In this document: in pieces, positions 1 through 12,079 of the stretch
Position numbering within the stretch: the stretch's first letter is position 1
How the letters are laid out: every line of letters starts with the position of its first letter
NCBI GenBank assembly: GCA_030035585.1
Contig: CM057474.1
Span: forward strand, 5,068,001-5,132,000
Reading direction: 5' to 3'
Origin: Dugong dugon
Taxonomy: Eukaryota > Chordata > Mammalia > Sirenia > Dugongidae
DNA: 64,000 nucleotides
Translations under genes and position numbers: made by a program
Notes under the pieces: generated by a model
The model's input: the letters and a program-made list of their open reading frames with translations, nothing else
Told to the model about the DNA's origin: nothing
Database searches by the model: none

Positions 1-493
1 GTTCTCAGAGAAAGCAGGAACTTTCAGAAATGGAAAATGCAAAGCTTTTATCACAAGTGCAAAATGAAAAAAATATTATGTAAGATTCAAATTATTTTAT
101 GTCAGTTAATTGGCCAGTTGATTTTTCCCTAGAATTGACCAGTGTACTGAGGCTACAACTTAATGAATTTAGATGAAATCTTATATATCACTTCCAGATG
201 GGGATGACTGCCTTCAGATAATGGAATATGCTAATTTATATAGAACATTGAGAAGAAATGAATTAAATGAAGCAGGGACCCTGCCGCAAATTGTGCCACA
301 AGCCCTATTAGTTAATATCCTAATTTAATTCTTCTACCGATCTGGGAATTTGTTAAAAGTTCAAAGCATGTTTCTTGAAGAGTTTGCAAGTAAACTTCTA
401 CTCCCTTGAATTGCGTGAAGTTTCTGTGCGTTTGAAGAGCACCACATCCTTGTATTAGTTTTCAGTATAGCTTATAAAATTCATCTTTTATCC

Positions 494-709
494 AAAAAAA
501 ACCCCAAACCTATTGTCATTGATTCAACTTGGACTCATGGCGACCCCATGTGTTACAGAGTAGAAATGAGCTTCACAGGGTTTTCTGGGCTGTAATCTTT
601 TACAGAAGCAGATCACCAGGCCTTTTTTCCATGGAGCCACTGGGTGGGTTTGAACCACCAACCTTTTGATTAGTAGTTGAGTGCAAACCATTTGCACCAT
701 CCAGGGACC
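494..709 (-). repeat. AfroSINE (long form)
   Basis: Minus-oriented. The poly-A tail is represented by the run at 494-507, followed by the GTTACAGAGTAGAA core, the extra internal segment (CTGTAATCTTTTACAGAAGCAGATCACC) and the tRNA-like head near 700. Tail-to-tail neighbour of the next copy. Confidence 0.9.
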
Positions 710-710
710 T

Positions 711-868
711 TGCTGTTGTGTGTGCTGTCAAGTCGATTCCAACTCATAGGGACCCTATAGGACAGAGTAGAAAAGCCCCATAGGGTTTTCAAGGGGCAGC
801 TGGTGGATTCGACTGCTGACCTTTTGGTTAGCAGCCTGAGCTCTTAACCACTGCACCCCTAGGCCTCC
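711..868 (-). repeat. AfroSINE (short form)
   Basis: Minus-oriented copy abutting the preceding SINE. It carries AAGTCGATTCCAACTCATAG, then GGACAGAGTAG, then a head ending at CTGCACCCCTAGGC. It lacks the internal segment of the long form. Confidence 0.9.
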
Positions 869-1007
869 CCCTAGGGATGTTAGTAGTCATTAATATCAAT
901 ATTGAATAAATGAAGTATTTTAACTTGGGGTTATTGCCAAATAATATTTATCAAAGTTCCACAGAATAGAATTCTCATTTTGGTAATGTACAAATTGTAT
1001 TTATTAA

Positions 1008-1196
1008 AGAAAAAAAAAAAAAACCCAACCAAACAAACAAAAAAACCATTGCCATTGAGTCGATTCCAACTCATAGCGACCCTATAGGACAGAGGAGAAC
1101 CGCCCCACAGAGTTTCCAAGGAGCAGCTGGTAGATTCGAACTGCCAACCTTTAGGTCAGCAGCCGTAGCATTTAACCACTACACCACCAGGGTTTC
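1008..1196 (-). repeat. AfroSINE (short form)
   Basis: Minus-oriented, with an A-rich tail (1008-1046), then CATTGAGTCGATTCCAACTC, CTATAGGACAGAGGAG, and a head ending ACACCACCAGGGTTTCT. Confidence 0.9.
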
Positions 1197-1501
1197 TAAA
1201 CAGTCTCTCTAAATGTTTTCTTAGAAAATACAATGTGTATAAATAATTAATAGGTGAAAATTATTTCAGGCAAAAGCCATGAACGTCTCATGTACGAGCC
1301 AGCATTTTGCTTGCTTCCACAAAATCTAAGGAAAATTCCAGGGTCTCATTCAACCTAACTTTGTAAAATGCACAGTGTGCAACATTTACTCAGTAGTACC
1401 CTAAGAGTTGGATTTCCAAATCATATCTATTAGCATTTTCTTTCGGTCAGTCATTTAAAACCTGTGTATTGAATGCTTATGTAACTGGTGCAGTGAACAA
1501 C

Positions 1502-2020
1502 TGTCACGGATTGAATTGTGTCCCTCCAAATATGTGTATCAATTTGGCTGGGCCATGATTCCCAGTATTGTGTGATTGTCCACCATTTTGCTACCTGATG
1601 TGATTTTCCTATGTGTTGTAAGTCCTAGCTCTATGATGTTGATGAGATGGGATTAGCTGCAGTTATGTTAATGAGGCAGGACTCAATCTATAACATTGGA
1701 TTGTATCTTAAGCCCATCTCTCTTGAGATATAAAAGAAAGAAGCGAGCAGAGAGACATGGGGACCTCATGCCATCAAGAAACAAGAGCCAGGAGAAGAGT
1801 GCATCCTTTGGACCCGGGGTCCCTGTGCTGAGGAGCACCTCGACTGGGAAAGATTGATGACAAGGACCTTCCTCCAGAGCAGAGAGAGAAAGCCTTCCCC
1901 TGGAGCTGGCACCCTGAATTTGGACTTCTAGCCTACCAGACTACAAGGGAATACATTTCTTTTTGTTAAAGCCATTCACTTGTGGTATTTCTGTTATAGC
2001 AGCACCAGATAACTAAGACA
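1502..2020 (+). mobile_element. Solo LTR, MaLR/MLT1-like (family A)
   Basis: A 519-bp element begins TGTCACGG and ends CTAAGACA, with near-identical 5-bp flanks (ACAAC at 1497, ACAAT at 2021). The body (GATTGAATTGTGTCCCTCC, CTTTGGACCCGGGGTCCC, TTGTTAAAGCCATTCACTTG) is shared with the copies at 6942, 56718 and 59350. The layout and 3' end resemble ERVL-MaLR LTRs. No internal retroviral sequence accompanies it. Confidence 0.85.
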
Positions 2021-2025
2021 ACAAT

Positions 2026-4344
2026 TATTCAGTTAAGTAAGTTCTTTCCCCGAATGAAAACAAGCCCTGTGACTTTGCTAATCATGCTTAAGTAGTACGT
2101 CCTAAGGTCACTCTGAGTCAAAGCAAATAGAATGAGAAAATAAATAAATAAATATATTTTTTTAAAACAGGAAATAATCATATTGTCAAGGTTTAGAACT
2201 ACCTGATATTAAAAAAAAAAAATTGTCTTGATTTTATTTTTGAGTAACATTGGGAGAACGTGAGAGTGATGGAGCCTTTGCAAACAGTGTGAAGCATCTT
2301 TCTATTGCATCCACGGTGTAATTATCGTCAACATCCATTTCAGAGGCGGCCAAATGGCGTGAAAGAAATCTTTCTGGTCAACCTAGATATGCCACTAAAA
2401 ACTGCTTTTTTGTTTTGGAACTCAAATCATACTTCCTTAAGCTCTGCCATGTAAAGACTCATTTTCTAGGATTGATCAAATCATAGACTAGAACCTTAAT
2501 TAGTATGATTTTCTGCAAGAAGCGTGAAGTGACACACAAAGCAAGCAAAGTAATGTGACGGAAGCCTCTGCGATCCGCCATTGATTTTGCAGCCTCGCTG
2601 TTACTAACGGGATACACCTCTACAGCTTCATTTTTGTCACGTGCTTGCTTTTGTGTTTCTTTGGCTATTTTGAAATAAAAGGTCCTCTAAGAAACAGTCA
2701 TTTGGGGAGGCACAGAAGTTCTGCATGCTCATGTTATGATAAACGTAATCTTGTTAGGTTACTATTCTTTCCATGCCAAAACATCATTTTGCCTTTGGTT
2801 GTAATGGAGCAAATGTCCAGAGAAAGTACAGCAGCTGAAAACAGCTGAAATAAGCAATTACACAGGAGAGCAAAACTGGAAAGATTTAAAAATAGCTGCC
2901 TATTGCCTTGTAACGCACTTAACCTATATATTATATAATGTATACAATTTTTATCAAATAGAAATAAATAATGTGTATAATTTATATATACCATAAATAA
3001 ATCAGATGACATTAAGAATTTCTGTAAGATCATGATTTGAGGAAGTACATTCTGAAGGGTTTGTTTTATTACATTTTTGCTTTTCCTCTTTTCTGAGACG
3101 GCGTTGCCTTGGATGGGTGAACCTTATTTCTCAAGAGTGACCTTAAGTAGATATGCTTAGATGATTGATGAGTTTGTCTCATGCAATTAGAATCATGATT
3201 AGCCATAACGTCTTAGACTCGGAAAGAACAGTGGAAATCATCTAATGATATTCTATTTTATACATGAAGAAATCAGACCTAATAACCTTTCTCTCTCTAA
3301 AGCCCCCCTTCTCTTTGGGGGTGATAGGTGGTGGTGGAGGCAGGGAGAGAAAACAGAAGTGGGAAGGGAATGAATGAATGTGTGAGGAGCAGGTCCTTTT
3401 GGACAAGCCCGATGGACATGATGGCATCTTTAAGGCCTCAGAACACCCCCCACCCCAGGCCTAATGCTTTGTTAGCAGGGTTGAAAGGATACAAGTGGTC
3501 ACTTAGGCTGGGCTGGGAGAGGAAGTTTTCTGAGTCTCCTCTGCCATGGTGCAGATGGGGCACACATAGCCTAAGCTTACAGTCCACCCAAGTGGACCTA
3601 CCTGGCCAGGGGAGACCGCCAGTAGCTAGGGTCCCACATTTAAACACCTCGCCAATGGCAAAAAGTGTGTGTGGGGGGGGGTACGAGGAAAAGTCTTCAT
3701 CTCTGCCCACACAGCTTCTGAGGGAGGACACCTCGTGATTGAACTTTCCTGCTTATATGCTATCTGATTCTTTTTAAGTAGTAAAAGCTACTTCTACATG
3801 CTAACGTGTATTCAGGCTCTGATAGGAAGATGTGAAGTTTACAGGGCAATCCATGTTGGTTATGGTGCCTTTTTTTCTGATGGCCTCCTGGCTATGTAGA
3901 AATCGGGTACAACCTGTGAGCACCATGCAGATGTGGAGTGCTGTCCTACAGCTATGGCATGGTCAAGCAGGAAGTGTTGTCCAACAGAATGGAAGTGATA
4001 GTAAGCGCTTTCAAAAAAATAGTGTCTTTCTTTGATATTTAACTTCTACTCCTTTTTCTAAATCTGCTTGCATACTTTTGATGTTGGGTAATAAGAAAAA
4101 AACATATTTTGCATTATGCCAGGGATTTTTTTTCTCTTTCTGAGATCACTGAAATCTTCAGTCTCCTTGTCCACAGCACCTGGGACAGCCCAAGTACTTG
4201 TCTTTCAAAGGGACTCACATATTTTAGTCTTCCTTGGGAAGCAAATTCCTCTACACTGTGAAGACCAGTGCCTCGGGTGTGGATACAAAGTTCTCGGAGT
4301 GCATCCTGAAGTGTGGTACTTATTGCTGCTTCTTATGACTGATG
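2026..4344. other. Unassigned intronic sequence
   Basis: A/T-rich tract at 2130-2220 and a G-run at about 3670; the rest is unique-looking. Short open frames on both strands at 3240-3740 show no recognisable domains. No repeat family or gene could be assigned. Confidence 0.5.
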
Positions 4345-4356
4345 CAATATATGTGT

Positions 4357-4522
4357 GCAAAACAAAAACCCAACTCGTTGCCTTTGAGTCAATTCTGACT
4401 CATAGCGAGCCTACAGGACAGAGTAGAAATGCCCCATAGGATTTCCAAGGAGCTGCTGGTAGATTCGAACTGCCGACCTTTTAGTTAGCAGCTGAGCTTT
4501 AACCACTGCACCACCAAGGCTC
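4357..4522 (-). repeat. AfroSINE (short form) with 12-bp target duplication
   Basis: The element is bracketed by CAATATATGTGT at 4345-4356 and 4523-4534, a perfect duplication. It is minus-oriented, with the head at the right end (GCACCACCAAGGCTC). Confidence 0.93.
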
Positions 4523-4704
4523 CAATATATGTGTACTCTTATTTCCAGAATTCCTCCAGTTACAGAATTTTCAAGAAAAATGTCATTTCCTTTCTACTTT
4601 ATACAATTACAGAATGTGTTGCAACTCTTTCAAGTGATCCTATGCTCTCGGATAGTAGAACAAATCTGAATTAATTCCATTTTATAGACATGAAAGTAAG
4701 TATC

Positions 4705-5072
4705 AGATGCTGATGGGATTAAATGACAGAGTACTGAATGCACCACAGACTGCCAAAAGAAGGAACAAGTCAGTCTTAGAAGAAACAACCCAAATGCTCC
4801 TTAGAATCAAGGATGGGGAGTCTTCGACTCGCTTACTTTGGACACGTCACTGGGAAAGATCAATTACTAAAAAAGGACATCATGTTTGGTAAAGGGTCAG
4901 CGAAAACAAGGGAAATCCTCAGTGAGAGGGATTGACACAGTAGCCACAACAATGGACTTAAATATACCAAAGATCATGCAGATGGCACAGAACCTGGCAA
5001 TGCTTCCTTCTGTTATACGTAAATAAGGTCGCCAGGAGTTGGAGATGATTTGACGGCAGCTAACAACGAGGT
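4705..5072 (+). mobile_element. RTE-type LINE, 3' fragment
   Basis: Contains the RTE 3'-end blocks CTGCCAAAAGAAGGAACAA, ACTTTGGACACGTCACTGG and AGGGATTGACACAGTAG, and a tail GATTTGACGGCAGCTAACAAC. Diverged and non-coding. The same 3' end is seen in the copies at 6621, 29190, 34915 and 47785. Confidence 0.85.
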
Positions 5073-6480
5073 CTTTTAAGAACTTTGGGTTTTTTAAGAC
5101 CTTGAGCAAGTCATTTAACCTCTCTGGGTCTCTATTCTCATCTATAATTGGTCTCTCCAAGCTCTGGGATTCTATGATCCTATAAATTCAGCCAGTCTTG
5201 TCTTTAAATGGAGTAACTTGCCCATTGCCTACAGATTCATCTTTATAAAGTCTCTAAGTGAAGTGTTTTTTTCACTGAGGGTTTTCTTTACCTACCTTCA
5301 TCTAACAACATTATTTTATGATATGTTATTTTAAAGAAAAGGAAAATTTACTTTTCATGTCTGCTATGCAAATTTTTCCCTCTTTCTGAACGTTGGTATT
5401 TCATAATAAATATTTATATGGTATGCATAAAGTATTTTTAAAATCTTATAAATGCTGCTCAAACCAACTCATGTCTTGAATTTCATATTATCAGGGCAAA
5501 TTCCACACTTCCATCTACTACATATAAAATCTATTTTCGGCTTTGAATCTTCTTTTTTGTTTTTTTAGGCAGAGTAAGTGATGCATAAAATATAAGCTTT
5601 TTGGTTGCCATCTGGAACTCCCTTTGAATTCCTGGTACCCACTTAAGATGTGAGAAGGAGTACACTTTGGTATAACTGGCTAAGTGAGACTGGAATAACC
5701 TTTGAATTTTATTTTAGGTAGCACACAAATTTTTCATAAACATTCCCAATAAAAAACTGAAGGCAAAAATGGAATCATGTGTTTTATCTGCACAGATAAA
5801 TATGAATTGGAATTTGGCATAATAAGTTGCTGATATGATTCAAAAAAAGCACAACTTGGCTCTCTTTTATGTCCTATTTTCTCTAGACTTATTCAGTCTG
5901 ATTATTGTTCATGAAAAACATGGACCTCTGGTTTAAAATACTGCTCACATCTTCAATAAAGTGACAGGTAATAATAGGTAGGGCAGGTGAGAAGAGCTTT
6001 CCACTTGGACATGGTGACGATTGAGCAATGCCGCCAATGTTTGTGAGTTATGCAATCCCATAAGGCTGGGCTTGTGTCTCCCCAGACCCAGAAGTGAATC
6101 AAACTTAACGGTTTCTTCCCATCACAAAGGGCTCTGAGCTTCTTCTCCATTTCAAGGACATAGTCATTTTCCTGACTTGTTTCGCACAGGTTGGCCTTGA
6201 TTCCTCTACCATTTTGTTTTCTGCTGGCTGTTTCTTGCTAACTATGTTTAAGTTTTTGGGTGAGGGAAGATGTCTTATATGATTTTTTTTTTTGTACTTT
6301 TTCCAACATGTAGGATTGTGTGCAGCAGTTAGTGGGTGTTCTATAAACACTTATTGGTTTATAGGTGTCGTATAAATGCTCATATGGTTTATTTATTGAG
6401 GGTTGGGCTGGGCTGTCCATCAGCTGCAAATGATACCTGCTTTCTGTCTGTGGCCCAGCTGGCTTCCCCATGGAGACCAA
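5073..6480. other. Unassigned A/T-rich intronic sequence
   Basis: No gene or confidently named repeat. A few short open frames at 5950-6350 have no recognisable features. Confidence 0.5.
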
Positions 6481-6486
6481 GTGTAG

Positions 6487-6535
6487 GGTGGTAGTTAGGA
6501 GCACAGATGTTGGAGCCAGACTGAGTTCAAATCTT
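6487..6535 (+). repeat. MIR fragment
   Basis: GTGGTAGTTAGGAGCACAGA, TTGGAGCCAGACTG and AGTTCAAATC correspond to the tRNA-like head of MIR. Short and diverged. Confidence 0.55.
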
Positions 6536-6620
6536 CTTTCCAGGAAGTTCACTACCTTTATTTTGTGCTGCAGACTGTTATTTCTGTGTGTTTTGAAGTG
6601 GTCTGCTTCTCTTGCTGTTA

Positions 6621-7833
6621 GGTGCTGTTGAGTCATTTCTGACTCATAGCGACCCTGTGTACAACAGAACGAAACACTGTCTGGTCCTGCCCATCCTCAC
6701 AATCGTTGTTATGCTTGAGCTCATCATTACAGCCACTGTGTCAATCCATCTGATTGAGAGTCTTCTTCTTTTTTGCTGACCCTCTACTTTACCAAGCATG
6801 ATGTCCTTTTCCAGGGACCGATCCCTCCTGATAACATGTCCAAAGTATGTGAGACCAAGTCTTACCATCTTCACTTCCAAGGAGCATTCTGGCTGTACTT
6901 TTTCCAAGACAGATTTGCTCGTTCTTTTGGTAGTCTATGGTTGTCATGGACTGAATTATGCCCCCCCAAAAATGTGTATATCAATTTTGCTGGGCCACGA
7001 TTCCCAGTATTGTGTGGTTGTGCTCCATTCTGTGATTGTAATTTTATGTTAAAGAGGATTAGGGTGCGACTGTAACACCCTTACTAAAGTCACATCCCTG
7101 ATCCAGTGTAAAGGGAGTTTCCCTGGGGTGCGGTCTGCACCACCTTTCATCTTACAAGAGACAAAAGGAAAAGGAAGCAAGCAGATTTGGGGACCTCACA
7201 CCACCAAGAAAGCAGTGCTGGCAGCAGAGTGCGTCCTTTGGACCCGGGGTCCCTGGGCTAAGAAGCTCCTAGTCCAGGGGAAGATTGATGACAAGGACCT
7301 TCCACCAGGGCCAACACAGAGAGAAAGCCTTCCCCTGGAGCTGACGCTGGGAATTTGGACTTCTACCCTACCAGACTGTAAGAAAATAAATTTCTCTTTG
7401 TCAAAGCCATCCACTTGTGGCATTTCTGTTAGAGCAGCACTAGCTGACTAAGACAATGGTATATTCAATATTCTTCGCCAACACCACAATTCAAAGGCAT
7501 GGATTCTCTTCAGTCTTCCTTACTCATTGTCCAGCTTTTGCATGCATGAGGTGATTGAAAACACCATGGCTTGGGTCAGGTGCACCTTAAAGTCTTCAAG
7601 ATGACGTCTTTGCTTTTCAACACCTTTAAGAGGTCTTTTGTAGCAAATTTGGCCAGTGCAATGCGCCTTTTGATTTCTTGTCTGCTGCTTCCATGGGTGT
7701 TGACTGTGGATCCAAGGAAAATGAAATCCTTGACAACTTCAACTGCTTCTCTTACTCAGCCTTTAACTCCTAGCTGTAGCTTTGTTGATGGTTTGAAAAT
7801 TGCACTAGTGAGTTGCTTGGTTCCCAGGCAGAA
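6621..7833 (-). mobile_element. RTE-type LINE 3' portion, split by an LTR
   Basis: Minus-oriented RTE in two pieces, 6621-6941 and 7461-7833. The left piece carries the 3' end (GAGTCATTTCTGACTCATAG, CAATCCATCTGATTGAG). The right piece continues without loss into AACACCACAATTCAAAGGC and CATGGCTTGGGTCAGGTGC. The LTR at 6942-7455 separates them. No intact coding frame. Confidence 0.88.
6942..7455 (+). mobile_element. Solo LTR, MaLR/MLT1-like (family A), nested in RTE
   Basis: A 514-bp element TGTCATGG...CTAAGACA with perfect 5-bp target duplication ATGGT (6937-6941 and 7456-7460). It shares the CTTTGGACCCGGGGTCCC and GATTGATGACAAGGACCTTC blocks with the other family A copies. No internal region. 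Confidence 0.92.
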
Positions 7834-8389
7834 CTGAAGAAAACCCTCCCACCTGCACCCTTCACAAGATCAACAGCAAGACAGCAGGTGATGAACTCTC
7901 TCTATGCAAGGAGAAACAGGAGGTGGCTGCCTGTTTCCTCTGCGCTAATTCATATGTTCTACTACTTTGTTTTTGGAGCCAATAATGAACGACTAGACGT
8001 GAATAAACGTTGGAACATGGTAGAGTGGAAGAATGTGGATGGGAGCTGAAGACTAGCCTAGGATCTACTCAGCTTTAGACAGTCCGTTCAGCATCCTGAA
8101 CCTGAGTATATGTAAACACAAAATGGGGATAGGGTATTGTTGAAAGGACTGTATTACACAATGCATTCAAAACCTGAGGGGGTAATACTGATACCGTTAG
8201 AAATTAATCTTCTCCAAATTGATCTTTTTTCTTTGGGTGACCTTTTGAAAGTTTAAAGAGCTTGGCTACAGCAAAGCATTATGCAGCTTGTTTCTTATCA
8301 TTCTACCTGTTTCTCTTTGCCCTTATCTCATTCAATCATGAAACACAACCACAGCCCTGAGTATGTCCAAGGAAGACTGTGCGCACAGT
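7834..8389. other. Unassigned intronic sequence
   Basis: No gene or named repeat recognised between the RTE copy and the following MIR. Confidence 0.5.
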
Positions 8390-8560
8390 GGTGAGCCAAG
8401 TGGGCTCTGGAGTCACACTGACTTGTTTCAAATACCAGCCCTGCCACTTACTGGCTGCATGTGACCTTACCTCTCTCCTTTTCTCAGCTGTAAAATTGGG
8501 GATGATAATGCTTGCAGTAAATTTGGGATAGTCACAGGTTTTGCACTGTTTAAGTGCTCA
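8390..8560 (+). repeat. MIR
   Basis: Contains GGGCTCTGGAGTCACACTGA, CAGCCCTGCCACTTACTGGC, TGTGACCTTACCTCTC and CAGCTGTAAAATTGGGGATG, in MIR order. Confidence 0.85.
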
Positions 8561-9335
8561 ACACATGTTAGCCAATAGTGGTATTGCTGCATGTCACATA
8601 GGTGATGTACAGAGGGTGAAGTAAGTGAAACATGTCCTGGCTCAAAGGCCCACAGGACAGTTAGGTATAAGACACTAAAATGTCTGACTAGACAAAATAT
8701 AAAAATAGTACAAGATAAGGATGCTGGCTGGAGTATAGTGGAGAGAGTGTGAGATTTGAAACCCGGCTGTTTCCTGAGCAATGTGTAAATGGGAAAAAGC
8801 GCACAGGGCACTCGACTTGTAAGTGGCTGACACATAGTAGGTGAGCGAGAAATGACAAGGGAAGATGATAACAAAGTTGCCATAAGACCGTATATGGTTC
8901 ATTGCCAGACTTATTGTTAGACATTAAATCTGGAAGCTTCCCAGGAAGGAAAGATCAAGGAAAGGTAGAATGGAGGGTGACTCTGAAATCCTGCTACTAT
9001 GTTTCACAGTAGGTGGTACAACTGTAATTCTGAGAAGCTTTCTGAGAAAACCACTTTGACTTCTCAGCCGACTACCTACCCCTATGCATTCACCTTTCAC
9101 TTCTATAGTTTTTACCAAAAGTGATAAAAACATAGCTTTCTGGACAAAACTACTTCCTAGCTATTTGTTATTTGTCAGAAGTGACATCTTTGCTTTGAAA
9201 TTAGTTTAAACGGGTAGTTCTTCAATTCTTTTCAGCTATGCAAGCAGGACACAAAGTTGAGTGTGCTCTCCCAAGCTACACTTTCCTTCATTTCTTCCCT
9301 GGAGTAAGCTGTCATACAGCCTGCTGCGATTCGTC
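8561..9335. other. Unassigned intronic sequence
   Basis: Nothing recognised. Overlapping short open frames on the minus strand (8467-8924) lack any domain or signal and resemble chance frames. Confidence 0.5.
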
Positions 9336-9351
9336 ACCAATATAGACTGCA

Positions 9352-9551
9352 GCTGTGTTGTTGCTGCCTCCATTCTGACTCCTGGCGACCTCCTGTGTCA
9401 CAGAGTAGAACTGCTCCATAGGGTTTTCCTGGCTGTAATCTTCACAGAAGCAGATGGCCAGGCATTTTCTTCCGCAGCGATACTGGGAGGGTTTAAACGG
9501 CTAACCTTTAGATGAGCAGTTGAGCACAAACCTTACCACCTAGAGACCCTA
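9352..9551 (-). repeat. AfroSINE (long form) with 16-bp target duplication
   Basis: Flanked by ACCAATATAGACTGCA (9336-9351) and ACCAATATAGACCGCA (9552-9567), one mismatch. The internal CTGGCTGTAATCTTCACAGA segment marks the long subfamily. Confidence 0.93.
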
Positions 9552-9567
9552 ACCAATATAGACCGCA

Positions 9568-11310
9568 ATTATGTACAGAAATGTGGTTTTTTTTTTCAAT
9601 TTTATTAAAAAAAAATTCAACGGATGGAATCCAAATATTTGAAAGCTGCTTAATTGAGTATTTCTTCAATGTTGGCTCCTAACTTAGAAATTTTTTCATT
9701 CTAAATACTGAATTTCATTGGTTCCTACTACTAAATTTTAATCTTTCTTTCTTTTTTAAACTAAGTCTTTGGTTGACAGAAGAGATGCAATTCTTTTTTA
9801 TCTCCCTTAGTGTTTTGGCTAGGCATTTCAGAACCTCACTATATTTTTTTAAGCAAGAGAAATGCCTACATTTTCTTCCAAGCTGAACTCTCCCACCCAC
9901 TACACTATATTACGAGCTTGTAGGAATTTAAACCATGTTGGTGCTTTCATCTAAAACTCCTTCATCATTATTCCATATTTATGAGAAAGGAGGAGTATGT
10001 CTTATCATCTGTATTTTACGGCTTATAAATGTGAAAATAAATTGAGTACTCTTAATATGCAGATTGTGATAATCAACAGCATATAATTGGAAAAAGAGCT
10101 ATAACTGTCCTTGTAAATGGAAGCACATAATATTTCCAGTAATACATCTGCAGTTGTGTGATAAATGTAATTCCCAGTTTATGGACCATACACTTATATG
10201 AATTGACATTTTGGAGGCAAAATAAAATGCCTAAATGCTTTTTTATATTAGTTATCAATTATCCTCCCTTAAGCCTTTTTAGAGTCAGATGCCAAATGAA
10301 TGCTAATTTGATTTCTCAAGATACATTAATTACTCTAATAATTACATTCTGCTAACATGTTATAGATTTTTAGAATAGAGATAACTGATTATTGATTAGT
10401 ACCCGAAACACTGTTGATTGAAAAGGTGTTGCTTCCACGTATGACTGGGAGAAAAACACTAACTTCTAAGTATTCATACCAGTTTCTCAGAGTCATCTAA
10501 GGAATGTTCTGTTTGTGCTATTAGTCTCTAGTTTCTTTGTTGTGCTCATTTAGTGAGGGATGGAGAGGAGGAATACCTGGAGTTATCCCTTAAGGAAAAG
10601 GCCTAGCTAAAGGGAGGGTTTTAAAAAAGAAAGTGGGAGCATGAGAGCACCAGGTGGGGAGGAGAATTGAGAGACAATTATTACTAGGTTAGTAAGATTT
10701 TAAGGAAGAACAAGAGACTCTGTGTGTGGTGTGCATATGTAAGTATTCTGTGCTATAACTCCCCTCTCCTGCCTCGTCAAGCGGTCTCAACAGAGTTTTA
10801 TAATTTAATGTTTCTATAAGTTGTTTTCAGTTCTACTGAATGTGACACCTGATGTTGACGTGCCTTACCAGGTAGGCAAGAAGGCTGTTTTATTGAACTT
10901 ATGTATGAATTCAAAGATGAGATAGGAAACGTGAGATGAGAAATATATATGGGAAATGTTCTTTTACTTTATCCTTCTTGACTACTGTGTTTTGATCTAG
11001 ATAAAATGCTTAACTACTAAACTCTGGCGCTACCCAAAATGGATTTAATTGTCTTAAATAGATACCATATTGGCAGCTACGTCATAAGTACAACATTAGC
11101 TCTCTGTCTACCCGGAAGAATTACTGAGCAGTGATCATTTCCATAATTCCAAGTAATTTCTAGTGGATTTGTTATGTGATGTAGAAATTCACAAAGTATA
11201 AAAATTTAAATGTTTGCTTGAAGTGATTATTTTTTTATTTAAGAGTTCATCATCCGTCTCGGGGAGTCAGGGAAGGGGATTAATATTTCTGATTGGCAAT
11301 TCATTTTAGG
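9568..11310. other. Unassigned intronic sequence
   Basis: A/T-rich, including runs at 9580-9620. No gene, LTR or SINE recognised. Confidence 0.5.
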
Positions 11311-11405
11311 TTTACTTAAAGTGTGATTCTGGACCAGTGCCATCAGCATTATTTGAGAACTTGTAAGAAATACAGATTCAGTAGTTCCCCAAATGCTGCT
11401 GATGC
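11311..11405 (+). repeat. MER5A-like hAT-Charlie relic
   Basis: AAAGTGTGATTCTGGACCAG, CATCAGCATTATTTGAGAAC and TTGTAAGAAATACAGATTCA follow the MER5A consensus order. Confidence 0.7.
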
Positions 11406-11664
11406 TCAGTAAAGTCTGGGGAGGCATGTTTACTAAAGGACTCCCCGGATGGAATGGCCAATGATGAGGGTTAGTTCAATATTTATATTTTATAACCTTC
11501 TGGGGAATCTCAGTACTCATGGTCTTAGCATATCTTCATTCACTGTCCTGTAATATTAGAGAGTAGCATAAACCTGTCAACATTGTGAAACATTCTATTT
11601 ATACTTATGAATTACCATTATTCCTACTTATTTTTTTCCTACGTACAGGGTCTTATTTTCTTTG

Positions 11665-11760
11665 AAAGACTCAATTTTCCAAGGGTGAGGACTATGTTTA
11701 TTGATATTCTCATAACAATCCCTCACATAGGGTTAGGAACAGAGTTGGTGCTCAAAATCT
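11665..11760 (+). repeat. L2 3'-end fragment
   Basis: AGGGTGAGGACTATGTTTAT through AGAGTTGGTGCTCAA resembles the L2 terminal block. Confidence 0.5.
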
Positions 11761-11884
11761 GTTTTCCTTTAATGACATTAACTATTAATGACTTGCAAGT
11801 GAGGGCAAAGATGCCCACTGTGTGGCTTTCCTCTCTTGCCAGTGTTTGATCACCCTCTGTGAAGGAAGCTTTTATCCTGGCAGT

Positions 11885-12075
11885 GAAGTGGGTGCTAAGC
11901 TGAGTTCTCATCCTGGCCCTGGCTGGGAAGCTTACCACATGTAAACTTCAACCAGTAAATCATTTGAATTTAAATTTATTCATCTTTAAATAGAGCAACT
12001 AGCATACCATGCCCATCTCACAGGGATTATATGAGGATTAAAAGGGATAGAACAGGTGAATACTCTGCAAAAAAG
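11885..12075 (+). repeat. MIR
   Basis: Ends with the MIR-type AACTAGCATACC, CATCTCACAGGGATTATATG, AGGATTAAAAGGGATAGA. The head is diverged. Confidence 0.65.
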
Positions 12076-12079
12076 TCCC

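Noticed and set aside
1-500. STMN2 exon 2 near the left edge
   Set aside because: No minus-strand match to the MAYKEKMKEL coding segment or its splice sites could be seen.
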